Shown here one piece after another: positions 23,689 to 31,956 of a DNA stretch of 33,975 bases. Under the pieces are notes generated by a model, which did no database searches, had not been told where the DNA came from, and was given only the letters and a program-made list of their open reading frames with translations. The stretch's first letter is position 1; the number at the start of each line of letters is the position of its first letter. The position numbers were made by a program, and so were the translations under genes. Source of the stretch: Bifidobacterium breve (GTDB taxonomy: Bacteria; Actinomycetota; Actinomycetes; S36-B12). The stretch lies in NCBI GenBank assembly GCA_945901095.1, contig CAMDKQ010000008.1, positions 1 to 33,975 on the forward strand, in the 5' to 3' direction.

Positions 23689-25374
23689 TCACTCTAGCCA
23701 CGGGGCGACGGCGTGGCGCAGGGCTTCCATCCGTCGCGCCGCCGAGGCGCGAGCCGTTTGTAGGTCAGCGCCGTTCGTGTTCTCGATGACCTCGAAGTAG
23801 CACTTGATCTTCGGCTCAGTGCCGCTTGGTCGGACGATGATGCGCGCACCGCCTACCAGGGAGAATCGAAGGCCGTCGGTTGGCGGCAGGCCATCGGTCG
23901 GCTCCTCGAGGTCGTCCATCCCAACGACGCCGATGCCCGCGATGCTCGCCGGTGGGTTCGCGCGGAGTCGCTGCATGATGTCGGTGATCCTCCCGAGATC
24001 ACTCACGCGGACGGACACTTGCGTGGTCGCATGAATGCCGTGCTCCCGGTCGAGGTCGTCGAGGACGTCGGTCAACGATCGACCGTCCTCCTTGAGTGCG
24101 GACGCCATCTCGATGACGAGGAGGGCAGCGGAGATACCGTCCTTGTCTCGCACGTGCAGCGGGTCGACGCAGTAGCCGAGCGCCTCCTCGTACCCATACT
24201 CGAGGCCGGGCACTCGGCCAATCCATTTGAACCCCGTGAGGGTTTGGGCGCTTGTTAGGCCGTGAGCAGCGGCGATCGCGTCAAGCATCGAAGACGAGAC
24301 GAGCGACCGGGCGAAGACCCCACTTGTTGCGCCGCGCTTGATCATCCACCAGCCGAGGAGGGAACCGACCTCGTCACCGGTGAGCATTCGCCATTCGCCG
24401 GGAGACCCTTGCACGGGGACTGCGACCGCGCATCGGTCAGCGTCGGGATCATTCGCGATGACAAGATCAGCAGAGGCGCGCTTGGCCTCACCGATCGCGA
24501 GGTCGATGGCGCCGGGCTCCTCGGGATTGGGGAACGCGACCGTCGGAAAGTCGGGGTCGGGCTCGAACTGGGCCTCGACGCGCATCGCGAGCGGGAACTC
24601 AGCACGTTCGAGGACTCGCTCAAAGGTCTCGCCGCCGACTCCGTGGAGCGGGGTGTAGACGACGTGGGCCCGGCTCGGTGAGTGCCTGCGGACGAGTGTG
24701 GCGACCTGCGCCACGTAGTCGTCGAGCACGTCATCGCCCAGCGTCGTCCAATCGTCACTCAACTGGATCAACGAGAGCGGTTGGCCTGCGACGGACGAGA
24801 TGTTGGCGCTGATCTCGGCATCCGCGGGCGGGACAATCTGGGAGCCCTCGCCGAGGTACACCTTGTAGCCGTTGTCCTGCGGCGGATTGTGGCTCGCCGT
24901 GACCATGACGCCGCCCGCGCAACCGAGGTGGCGGACTGCGTAGGCAAGAACCGGGGTGGGGAGTGGCCTTGGCAGCATGAGCGGGGTCAGACCTGCACCA
25001 GCGAAGACCATCGCTGAGTCGCGCGCGAACACATCGGAGTTATGGCGGGCATCGAACCCGATTGCCACGGCGCCGCCGCCCCGCTCACGCAGGTACTCGG
25101 CTAGGCCGGCCGCAGTCTGCATGACAACGACCCGGTTCATGCGATTGGGCCCGGGGCCAAGGCGACCGCGAAGGCCGGCGGTGCCGAACTCGAGGCGGGA
25201 GCCGAAGGCATCCGCGAGCTCTGCCTCGGCGGCCGGGTCGTGCGCCCGCGCCGCGTCGATGGTGCCCCGCAATTGAGACCGAGTGCGGTCGTCAGGATCC
25301 TCGTCCGCCCAGGCCAGCGCCGGTCCGATGAAGTGTGTGATCCCCCGGGGGAGTGGATCTGCGTCGCGGTCCAT
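23689..25374 (-). CDS. Alpha-D-phosphohexomutase family enzyme (likely phosphopentomutase role)
   Basis: 561 aa, ATG 25374 overlapping the PNP stop by one base (TGATG); the frame remains open further upstream but only inside PNP. Family motifs: LEFGTAGLRGRLG (about 61-73), phosphoserine loop TASHNPPQDNGYK (Ser161), metal loop DPDADR (309-314), and phosphate-binding RPSGTEPKIKCYFE near the C-terminus. Annotated homologues are called phosphomannomutase or phosphoglucomutase. Position between PNP and deoC indicates conversion of (deoxy)ribose-1-phosphate to the 5-phosphate, as shown for some PGM2-like members of this family. That specificity is an inference from gene order. Confidence 0.93.
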   Translation of the reverse strand: MDRDADPLPRGITHFIGPALAWADEDPDDRTRSQLRGTIDAARAHDPAAEAELADAFGSRLEFGTAGLRGRLGPGPNRMNRVVVMQTAAGLAEYLRERGGGAVAIGFDARHNSDVFARDSAMVFAGAGLTPLMLPRPLPTPVLAYAVRHLGCAGGVMVTASHNPPQDNGYKVYLGEGSQIVPPADAEISANISSVAGQPLSLIQLSDDWTTLGDDVLDDYVAQVATLVRRHSPSRAHVVYTPLHGVGGETFERVLERAEFPLAMRVEAQFEPDPDFPTVAFPNPEEPGAIDLAIGEAKRASADLVIANDPDADRCAVAVPVQGSPGEWRMLTGDEVGSLLGWWMIKRGATSGVFARSLVSSSMLDAIAAAHGLTSAQTLTGFKWIGRVPGLEYGYEEALGYCVDPLHVRDKDGISAALLVIEMASALKEDGRSLTDVLDDLDREHGIHATTQVSVRVSDLGRITDIMQRLRANPPASIAGIGVVGMDDLEEPTDGLPPTDGLRFSLVGGARIIVRPSGTEPKIKCYFEVIENTNGADLQTARASAARRMEALRHAVAPWLE

Positions 25375-26186
25375 CAAGCGTCCCGAAGCACCCGGGCCAG
25401 GAGATCGCCCATGCGAGCCGCGGCTGCCTGCCCCGCCTCGAGCACCTCTGCGTGGTTCAGTGCCTTGCCACTCATTCCGGCCGCGAGATTCGTCACGAGT
25501 GAAAGGCCAAGGATCTCCATTCCGAGCGACCGCGCGACGATCGCCTCGAGTGCCGTGCTCATGCCGACGAGGGTCCCGCCGAAGCTTCGCACCATCGTGA
25601 TCTCGGCGGGTGTCTCGTACATCGGGCCGGGGAACTGGGCATAGACCCCCTCTGGCAGCGAGGGCTCGATCTGGCGGCACAGCCCCCGCAGGCGCGGCGA
25701 GTAGAGGTCGGTGAGGTCGACGAAATGTGCTCCGTGGAGGGGGGACGCCCCAGTGAGGTTGATGTGGTCGCTGATGAGCACGGGTGTGCCAGGCGACCAC
25801 GCGGGGTCGAGGCCACCGCAGCCATTCGTGAGGACCATCGTCGTGCACCCGGCGGCGGCCGCCGTGCGCACCGCATGGGTCACGGCGTCAACACCGCGCT
25901 CCTCGTACAGATGCGTCCGGCCGAGGAACACGAGCACCCGGCTGCCGCCGGCGTCGATGCTGCGAACCCGACCGGCATGGCCCTCAACGGCAGGCGGCGC
26001 AAAATGGGGCAGGTCGGTCACCGCGAGGTCTGCGATGGTGGCGCCGAGCAGGTCCGCTGCAGAGACCCAACCGGATCCGAGCACGACCGCGACATCGTGT
26101 CGCTCGACTCCGGTGAGCGAGGCGAGTGTGGCTGCGGACTCGGCGGCCCTGAACTGCGCGGCGATCGTGGAGGGATGGTTGGTCAC
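25374..26186 (-). CDS. Purine-nucleoside phosphorylase (trimeric type)
   Basis: Phosphorolyses inosine/guanosine and deoxy forms to base plus (deoxy)ribose-1-phosphate. 270 aa from GTG 26186. Motifs: VVLGSGWVSAAD (phosphate site), the loop His in EGHAGR (His70), NGCGGL, GPMYETPAE with base-binding Glu191, GMSTALEAIVAR and VTNLAAG with Asn233; Glu and Asn together indicate 6-oxopurine specificity. It is the first gene of the minus-strand catabolic operon (PNP, mutase, deoC, two ALDH). Its product feeds the next enzyme. No obvious promoter or ribosome site stands out in the 76-base gap upstream. Confidence 0.94.
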   Translation of the reverse strand: MTNHPSTIAAQFRAAESAATLASLTGVERHDVAVVLGSGWVSAADLLGATIADLAVTDLPHFAPPAVEGHAGRVRSIDAGGSRVLVFLGRTHLYEERGVDAVTHAVRTAAAAGCTTMVLTNGCGGLDPAWSPGTPVLISDHINLTGASPLHGAHFVDLTDLYSPRLRGLCRQIEPSLPEGVYAQFPGPMYETPAEITMVRSFGGTLVGMSTALEAIVARSLGMEILGLSLVTNLAAGMSGKALNHAEVLEAGQAAAARMGDLLARVLRDA

Positions 26187-26262
26187 GGGACGAACCTACT
26201 CCGCTGGGGTCCCTGAATTCAGAAAATGCTCTCGGCGGAATGCGATCCCTCGGGGATGTTCG

Positions 26263-27660
26263 CTACTCGGCGGCGATGTGTAGCCGTCGCGCCGCCTCGG
26301 CGATCGAGCCGGACAGGCTCGGGTACACCGTGAACGTGAGCGCGAGCTGGTCGACGGTGAGTCGCTGATCGACAGCGAGGGTGAGCGCGTGGATGAGTTC
26401 GCTGGCGTGTGGGCCGACAACCACGGCACCGGCCACTATGCGCGTGCCCCGACGACAGATAATCTTCACGAAGCCGACGTCGATATCTTGCATCTTGGCC
26501 CGCGCATTCGTTGCGAGGGGGAGGAGCACGACGTCACCGCGGAGTGTCTCGTTGTCGAGGTTATGTTGGGTGAACCCGACCGTGGCGATCTCGGGGTCAG
26601 TGAACACGGTGCTCGACACCATGGTCCGATCGAGTGGGGTTACGGCATCGCCAAGCGCGTGCCACATCGCGATCCGACCCTGCATCGCCGCGACAGAGGC
26701 AAGCATGAGCACTCCGGTGCAGTCGCCTGCTGCGTAGATACCTCGCGCGGAGGTCCGCGAGACGCGGTCCACCGTGATGAATCCGGCGGTGTCGGTTGCG
26801 ACATCCGCCTCCATCAGCCCGAGTTCATCGGTGTTTGGGAGGGATCCGACGGCCATGAGCACATGTGAGCCAGCAATGACGCGTCCATCCGCGAGGGCAA
26901 CGTCGACGCCTGTTGGAGTGCGGATCGCACTCACCGCCCGAGACTGACCAACGATCTCAAGGCCGCGGCGGGCGTAGACCTCCTCGAGGACGCGTGCGGC
27001 ATCGGGATCCTCGCCGGGGAGCACCCGATCCCGCGAGGACACGAGCACCACGTTGCTTCCAAGGGCGTGGTAGGCGCTCGCGAACTCCGCGCCGGTCACG
27101 CCAGACCCAACGACAATGAGCCGCTCAGGCAGTTCAGGCAGGTCGTAAAGCTGCTCCCACGTGAGGATGCGCTCACCATCGGGCATGGCATCGGGCAGGG
27201 TTCGTGGCCGCGCACCTGTCGCGATGAGAATGGTTTCCGCGGAGATCTCGCGATTGGATTCGCCCGAGACACTGACGGTCTCAGGACCGCTGAGCCGCGC
27301 CCTTCCGCGAAGGAGGGTGACGCCCTCCCTGATGAGGCGCTCACGAATGTCGTCGCTCTGCGCGTGGGCGAGTTCCTTCACGCGTCCATTGACGGTGGCG
27401 AGGTCGACAGAGATTGAAGCATCGCGCGACTCGCTGCCATTGATGAGGACGCCGAGAGCGTGGCTCTCCTTGGTACGCGTGATGACGTCGGCGGTAGCGA
27501 TGAGTGTCTTACTGGGCACGCAGTCGGTGAGAACGGCAGACCCGCCGATGCCGTTGCGCTCGATGAGCGTCACCGCGGCGCCGAGTTGTCGGCCGACGAG
27601 GGCTGCCTCGTAGCCCGCGGGACCGCCACCGATCACCACCACGTCAGTCACGTCCGTCAT
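26263..27660 (-). CDS. lpdA: FAD-dependent NAD(P)H-quinone oxidoreductase (LpdA / Rv3303c type)
   Basis: 465 aa, class I pyridine nucleotide-disulfide oxidoreductase fold: FAD site VVVIGGGPAGYEAA (8-20), NAD(P) site RLIVVGSGVTGAEFASAY, second FAD motif GIYAAGDCTG, and a dimerisation domain ending LTFTVYPSLSGSIAEAARRL. The redox motif normally GGTCxxxGC is GGSAVLTDCVPSK: the first cysteine is Ala42, leaving only Cys47. Therefore it is not a true lipoamide dehydrogenase. The mycobacterial LpdA (Rv3303c), which also lacks the disulfide, reduces quinones. ATG 27660. Its proximity to the carboxylase genes resembles other actinobacterial genomes. A 22-bp motif lies 83 bp upstream. Confidence 0.9.
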   Translation of the reverse strand: MTDVTDVVVIGGGPAGYEAALVGRQLGAAVTLIERNGIGGSAVLTDCVPSKTLIATADVITRTKESHALGVLINGSESRDASISVDLATVNGRVKELAHAQSDDIRERLIREGVTLLRGRARLSGPETVSVSGESNREISAETILIATGARPRTLPDAMPDGERILTWEQLYDLPELPERLIVVGSGVTGAEFASAYHALGSNVVLVSSRDRVLPGEDPDAARVLEEVYARRGLEIVGQSRAVSAIRTPTGVDVALADGRVIAGSHVLMAVGSLPNTDELGLMEADVATDTAGFITVDRVSRTSARGIYAAGDCTGVLMLASVAAMQGRIAMWHALGDAVTPLDRTMVSSTVFTDPEIATVGFTQHNLDNETLRGDVVLLPLATNARAKMQDIDVGFVKIICRRGTRIVAGAVVVGPHASELIHALTLAVDQRLTVDQLALTFTVYPSLSGSIAEAARRLHIAAE

Positions 27661-27742
27661 CCTGTCGTATCTTGCACACGATTTCTACGGTGGTCCCGTT
27701 TGCGCACTCACCCATCCGAAGCCCCCGCCCGAGGCATTTCGT

Positions 27743-27764
27743 CCAGAATCCGGTTCAAATGACC
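27743..27764 (+). promoter_or_regulatory. 22-bp motif, copy 1 (upstream of lpdA)
   Basis: CCAGAATCCGG followed by TTCAAATGACC. It shares the layout CC(A/G)GAAnCC...CAAATGAC with two further copies at 29187 and 29228. It is 83 bp upstream of the lpdA start in non-coding DNA. A shared regulator-binding site is possible. Confidence 0.45.
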
Positions 27765-27826
27765 GATTGATGTCCGAAATGTCCGAATTAATGGTTACTT
27801 CATCCGTGAACCCCACGGGACGGAAC

Positions 27827-29110
27827 TTAGAAATCGCCTCCGAAGTCCCCGCCTCCGAAGTCCCCGCCTCCGAAGTCCCCGCCCCCGCCATCCCCGAATC
27901 CCCAGCCATCCGAGCCGCCGCCGATCCCAGCGGAATCTACGCCGCCGGCTCCGGACGTGATCCCAGGCATCGACCACATGCTGCTGATCATGGTTCCCAT
28001 CATGACGGCGGCCATGACGTTGCCGAAGGGCGAGTAGTAGCCCTGAGCATACGGAGCGTACTGAGGACCGGCCTGCCAATAGGGCTGCCTTCCGCTCGGG
28101 CCGTCAACCTCGCGCGCCATCGGGCTGTTCCCCGTCTCGACATCGGTTCGGCATGCGGCGCACATCGGGACATCTCGGGTCGTGAGGCCAGGCGCCTGCC
28201 ACTCGACATCGCTGACACTCGGGCCATGTCGCGGATCGACGAAGCAGGGCGCTCGCCGCTCCGGGAGCGGGCGGCCATTCGCGCGGGCCTCAAGGCAGGC
28301 CACGGCGAAGCGCCCATCCTCGAGGGAGGCGGTGATGGCTGCTGCGTCTCCAGGCGCGCGCATGGTGACAACTGACATCTTGGCGGTCTCGTAGTCATCA
28401 AGCGCGCGCTGCAGATCATCGCGGCTCGCTTCGTCCAGAGCGCTGCCGCTCACATCGAATTTGGCGAGTCGCTCGCCGTACTCGGTGACGTCCTCATCGA
28501 TCGCGCGCCTCACTTGAGCGAGTTGCAAGGCCTGCCGACGACGTCGCCGAATGACTACAACGACGAGGACCACCATCGCCCCAAGGAACAGGAGCAGGAG
28601 GAAACTAGTTTCCCCGGAACCCCCGCCATCGCTCGACGACGTCTCGGTTGCGCCATTGAACTCGGTATCGGCGAGGCTCACGAATTCAGTGAGGACGGCT
28701 GCGAGGCCGTTCTCTTTCTGGGCCCGGAACGCGGACGTGGCCAATCCCGAGACATCGCCCGAGGTGGAGCCGGCGCGAAAGTCATTGCCCACGACCACCC
28801 CGTAGATGCCGCCGATCCCGACAGCGTCCTTAAGTTCCACGAGGACTGAGCCGGGATCTGTACCCGCGGAGGAGGGGAGAACAGCGATGAAGATCGGCAA
28901 GCGGGTGTCGGAAATTTGGCTCGACAGCGCCGCGGCATCGGCAGCAGAGAGGGGGAGTTGGGCCGCAGGATCGACGTAGACCGAGGCGCCGCCGCGTAGA
29001 TCGGCCGCGGCCGAATCGATGGAGCCTGCCGCGAGGGCGATCGGAGCGCTGATACCGAGGGTGAGCGCGGCGGCAAGGAGCGTGGACCGGATGAGTGTCA
29101 TAGCTGGCAT
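27827..29110 (-). CDS. Secreted, membrane-anchored TPM-like protein with GGGDF tail
   Basis: 427 aa from ATG 29110 (GGTGGA a few bases upstream); ATG 29101 and GTG 29119 are alternatives. A signal peptide (TLIRSTLLAAALTLGISAPIALAAG) is followed by an extracellular alpha/beta domain (ASVYVDPAAQLPLSAAD ... GIGGIYGVVVGNDF) like TPM-type domains, a Ser/Gly linker, one membrane span (LLLLFLGAMVVLVVVVI) with RRRRR stop-transfer, and a cytoplasmic helical region. A cysteine cluster follows (RRAPCFVDPRHGP ... VPMCAACRTD), possibly zinc-binding, then a Tyr/Met/Pro segment and a Gly/Asp/Phe-rich C-terminus with GGGDF repeats. Function is unknown; similar proteins are widespread in actinobacteria. It is flanked by the 22-bp motifs. 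Confidence 0.8.
   Translation of the reverse strand: MPAMTLIRSTLLAAALTLGISAPIALAAGSIDSAAADLRGGASVYVDPAAQLPLSAADAAALSSQISDTRLPIFIAVLPSSAGTDPGSVLVELKDAVGIGGIYGVVVGNDFRAGSTSGDVSGLATSAFRAQKENGLAAVLTEFVSLADTEFNGATETSSSDGGGSGETSFLLLLFLGAMVVLVVVVIRRRRRQALQLAQVRRAIDEDVTEYGERLAKFDVSGSALDEASRDDLQRALDDYETAKMSVVTMRAPGDAAAITASLEDGRFAVACLEARANGRPLPERRAPCFVDPRHGPSVSDVEWQAPGLTTRDVPMCAACRTDVETGNSPMAREVDGPSGRQPYWQAGPQYAPYAQGYYSPFGNVMAAVMMGTMISSMWSMPGITSGAGGVDSAGIGGGSDGWGFGDGGGGDFGGGDFGGGDFGGDF
27836..27880 (-). repeat. Three perfect 15-bp tandem repeats coding for GGGDF
   Basis: The unit GCCTCCGAAGTCCCC (plus strand) occurs three times without mismatch at 27836, 27851 and 27866, inside the 3' end of the TPM-like gene. 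Being 15 bp it keeps the frame, so slippage would vary tail length. Confidence 0.9.
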
Positions 29111-29186
29111 GGAATCCACCGTACGCCCTCAATGGAGCCGGGATTGCACTGCGCAGCCGAACGCAGTCGATGACTGGACAGGATGA

Positions 29187-29208
29187 CCAGAAACCTATTC
29201 AAATGACG
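29187..29208 (+). promoter_or_regulatory. 22-bp motif, copy 2 (upstream of the TPM-like gene)
   Basis: CCAGAAACCTA followed by TTCAAATGACG, 77 bp upstream of the TPM-like start codon in non-coding DNA and 41 bp from copy 3, about four helical turns. Confidence 0.45.
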
Positions 29209-29227
29209 AGATTCTTGGCTGTTTGAG

Positions 29228-29249
29228 CCGGAATCCGGCGCAAATGACG
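29228..29249 (+). promoter_or_regulatory. 22-bp motif, copy 3
   Basis: CCGGAATCCGG followed by CGCAAATGACG. It has the same orientation as the other copies and lies between the carboxylase alpha gene and the TPM-like gene. Confidence 0.45.
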
Positions 29250-29277
29250 GGAGGTGGGGTCCGTCCTTGAACTGAAG

Positions 29278-31035
29278 TCAGTCCTTTATCTCGCACAGGA
29301 CCGTGCCTGATGAGACGGTCGCGCCCTTCTCCGCTGTGAGCCCGGCGACGGTGCCCGCCTTGTGAGCGGTGAGCGGTTGCTCCATCTTCATTGCCTCGAG
29401 GACAACGATGAGGTCTCCGACGGCGACGACGTCGCCTTCGCTCACCTCGACCTTGACGATCGTGCCTTGCATTGGGGCGGTGAGCGAATCCCCTGACGCA
29501 GCACCGGTTGCCTTCTTCGCCGTTCGCTTTGCCGGACCTGCACCCTTCGCTGGCGCGGCGCCGCCGGCACCGAGGCCCGCAGGCATCGTTACGGCGACGC
29601 GCTTGCCATTGACCTCCAGCACGATGGTCTCGCGCTCGTGATCACCCTCATCTGCGGAGGCGGACCCTGCATAAGCGGGGATCTGGTTGTCGAACTCAGT
29701 CTCGATCCAGCGGGTGTGAACGGTGAAGGCGTCGCCTGGGTTCGCGGGAGCGAAAGCTTGGTCACGCACGACCGCCCGGTGGAAGGTGAGCGCCGTGGCG
29801 ATGCCGTCGACCTCGAACTCGTCGAGCGCTCGCCGCGACCGCTCGAGCGCTTCGACTCGATCCCGGCCTGTGACGATGAGCTTGGCGAGGAGCGAGTCGA
29901 AGTTGCCGCCGATGACGTCGCCCGACTGGAATCCCGAGTCAACCCGGATCCCCGGACCACTCGGCGGCTTCCAGACAGTCAGGACGCCGGGGGCGGGGAG
30001 GAATCCGCGACCAGGATCCTCGCCATTGATGCGGAACTCGATCGAGTGACCCCGAAGGACTGGGTCGGCGTAGTCGATGACGCCGCCCTCCGCGATGCGG
30101 AACTGCTCTCGTACGAGGTCGATGCCGGCGACCTCCTCGGTCACCGGATGCTCAACCTGAAGCCGGGTATTGACCTCAAGGAACGAGATGGTGCCATCGA
30201 CGCCCACGAGGAACTCGCAGGTGCCGGCATTGGTGTAGCCGGCCTCCTTAAGGATCGCCTTGGACGATGCGTAGAGCTCATCGAGCTGGTGCTGGCTCAG
30301 GAACGGCGCAGGCGCCTCCTCTACGAGCTTTTGGTGCCTGCGCTGCAGTGAGCAGTCGCGAGTAGAGACGACGACGACATTGCCATGCTGGTCGGCAAGG
30401 CACTGGGTCTCGACGTGGCGCGGATTATCGAGATAGCGCTCGACGAAGCATTCGCCTCGGCCAAAAGCGGCAATGGCCTCGCGGACTGCTGAATCGAACA
30501 GATCCGGGATCTCCTCGATCGTCCGTGCGACCTTGAGGCCGCGCCCGCCGCCTCCGAACGCTGCCTTGATCGCGACGGGAAGCCCATACTCCTTGGCGAA
30601 GGCGATGATCTCATCGGCACCCTTCACCGGGTCGGCAGTGCCCGGCACCTGCGGGGCACCAGCCTTTTGGGCGATGTGGCGAGCCGACACCTTGTCGCCG
30701 AGTGACCTGATGGCGGCGGGCGGCGGCCCAATCCACGTGAGTCCTGCATCGATGACCGCCTGGGCGAAGTCGGCGTTCTCCGAGAGGAAGCCGTACCCGG
30801 GGTGGACGGCGTCGGCACCTGAGCGCGCGGCCGCATCGATGATCTTGTCGATGACGAGGTACGACTCAGCGGCCGTGCTGCCACCTAATGCGAATGCCTG
30901 GTCGGCGAGTTGCACGTGGAGCGCATCTCTGTCGGGATCGGCATACACAGCGACCGAGGCCAGACCTGCATCACGGCAGGCGCGGATGACTCGGATCGCG
31001 ATCTCTCCGCGGTTGGCGATGAGGACGGTACGCAC
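29278..31035 (-). CDS. Acetyl/propionyl-CoA carboxylase alpha subunit (biotin carboxylase + BCCP)
   Basis: 585 aa. Carboxylates its own biotin with ATP and bicarbonate. The N-terminal biotin carboxylase begins [23 protein letters not shown]-grasp glycine loop [10 protein letters not shown] (161-170), EKxxQRRHQK-like [15 protein letters not shown] (228-242), and catalytic [15 protein letters not shown] Ala/Lys-rich linker (about 480-505) leads to the biotinyl domain with EAMKMEQP, where Lys550 would be biotinylated. GTG 31035 is the start: AAAGGAG lies 5 bases upstream, and longer forms in frame lack homology. The BirA gene at the window end is the natural modifying enzyme. Substrate choice depends on the beta subunit. 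Confidence 0.95.
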   Translation of the reverse strand: MRTVLIANRGEIAIRVIRACRDAGLASVAVYADPDRDALHVQLADQAFALGGSTAAESYLVIDKIIDAAARSGADAVHPGYGFLSENADFAQAVIDAGLTWIGPPPAAIRSLGDKVSARHIAQKAGAPQVPGTADPVKGADEIIAFAKEYGLPVAIKAAFGGGGRGLKVARTIEEIPDLFDSAVREAIAAFGRGECFVERYLDNPRHVETQCLADQHGNVVVVSTRDCSLQRRHQKLVEEAPAPFLSQHQLDELYASSKAILKEAGYTNAGTCEFLVGVDGTISFLEVNTRLQVEHPVTEEVAGIDLVREQFRIAEGGVIDYADPVLRGHSIEFRINGEDPGRGFLPAPGVLTVWKPPSGPGIRVDSGFQSGDVIGGNFDSLLAKLIVTGRDRVEALERSRRALDEFEVDGIATALTFHRAVVRDQAFAPANPGDAFTVHTRWIETEFDNQIPAYAGSASADEGDHERETIVLEVNGKRVAVTMPAGLGAGGAAPAKGAGPAKRTAKKATGAASGDSLTAPMQGTIVKVEVSEGDVVAVGDLIVVLEAMKMEQPLTAHKAGTVAGLTAEKGATVSSGTVLCEIKD

Positions 31036-31114
31036 ATGTGCTCCTTTGAGTCTGAGACCGGGCGCCAGCGACCTCCGTCGGTCAACATGCGCTAGGGAAG
31101 CGTAGCGATTCGAC

Positions 31115-31729
31115 TTACGTGGACGTCCACAGGTCGGGCCAACTGAGCCCAAGATCGCGCATGAGATCGCGCATCGTTGGCATGGAGATTCCGATGACGT
31201 TGCTCGGGTCGCCGACGATACGACGGATGAATGGCGCGCTCCGCCCGTCGAGGGTGAAGGCACCGGCAACATTGAGCGGCTCGCCGGTCGCGACGTAGCC
31301 GGTGATCTCCTCATCGCTGAGTTCGGCAAAACTGAGTCCGGTCGTGGTGGTGGTTCCCGTCGATCGGTTGCCGCGGATCGCCCAGTGTCCGGTGTGAAGG
31401 TGTCCGCTTCGCCCGGACATCGAGCGGATCCTCTCGATGGCGACCTCTGTGGTGAGTGGCTTGCCGTAGGCGATTCCGTCGAGGTCGAAGATGGAGTCGC
31501 AGCCGACGACGACCACGTCGTCGCGGCCGACGAAGTGAACCGCGACGTCCTGAGCCTTGGCCCGTGCAAGTGCAAGGGCGAGTTCGGCCGGTCCGATCGG
31601 CTGCAACTGCGCGCTGAGCGCATCCTCGTCGACCTGACTCACCTGGACGATCGGAGTGATCCCAGCCTCGGTGAGCACCTTTCTCCGCGCGGGTGAGGCT
31701 GAGGCGAGGACGAGCGTGACGCCAGTCAC
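31115..31729 (-). CDS. maf: Maf-family nucleotide pyrophosphatase
   Basis: 204 aa. House-cleaning NTP pyrophosphatase hydrolysing non-canonical or methylated nucleotides to monophosphates. It starts [20 protein letters not shown] (Ser/Arg phosphate loop), with [18 protein letters not shown] (catalytic Asp78) and [11 protein letters not shown] near the C-terminus. GTG 31729 overlaps the accE stop by 4 nt (GTGA), so the longer open frame upstream is rejected. Its location in a carboxylase operon is conserved in actinobacteria but functionally unexplained. The gap to the alpha chain is about 80 bases, with AAAGGAG before the latter. Confidence 0.93.
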   Translation of the reverse strand: MTGVTLVLASASPARRKVLTEAGITPIVQVSQVDEDALSAQLQPIGPAELALALARAKAQDVAVHFVGRDDVVVVGCDSIFDLDGIAYGKPLTTEVAIERIRSMSGRSGHLHTGHWAIRGNRSTGTTTTTGLSFAELSDEEITGYVATGEPLNVAGAFTLDGRSAPFIRRIVGDPSNVIGISMPTMRDLMRDLGLSWPDLWTST

Positions 31730-31956
31730 CTCGGAAGGGTAGATGCGCGCCAAGCACCGAAGCCTGGGCGCTGGGCGGGGCGCACCTGCCGCGCCTTGCG
31801 CGCCCACAGGCTGAAGTGTGGCGCAGGCGGCGCCGCACGGCGCGACCGAGTGTTCACGGCTGCAATGTTCACTGCTGCAATGATCGCGGCGAGCTCCTCC
31901 TCGGATGGGTTTCCAGAGATGACCCGCAGCAGGGGAGGGCGCGACTCGGGGGTCAC
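31726..31956 (-). CDS. accE: Acyl-CoA carboxylase epsilon subunit
   Basis: 76 aa, GTG 31956, with 4-nt overlaps on both sides. The N-terminal [20 protein letters not shown] and C-terminal [11 protein letters not shown] are the two conserved blocks of AccE/PccE, the small actinobacterial subunit that bridges alpha and beta chains and boosts activity. The middle is poorly conserved. It carries a 15-bp tandem duplication (31852-31866 and 31867-31881, one mismatch) that encodes IAAVN twice, lengthening the N-terminal helix. Confidence 0.9.
   Translation of the reverse strand: MTPESRPPLLRVISGNPSEEELAAIIAAVNIAAVNTRSRRAAPPAPHFSLWARKARQVRPAQRPGFGAWRASTLPR

Noticed and set aside
25375-25848. N-terminal extension of the mutase frame
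   Set aside because: Lies wholly inside PNP in another frame; family homology begins at ATG 25374 with a TGATG junction.
27836-27880. CRISPR-like short repeats
   Set aside because: Three contiguous 15-bp units without spacers, in frame and encoding GGGDF.
31036-31623. N-terminal extension of the carboxylase alpha frame
   Set aside because: Overlaps Maf out of frame; GTG 31035 has a proper ribosome site and begins the biotin carboxylase fold.
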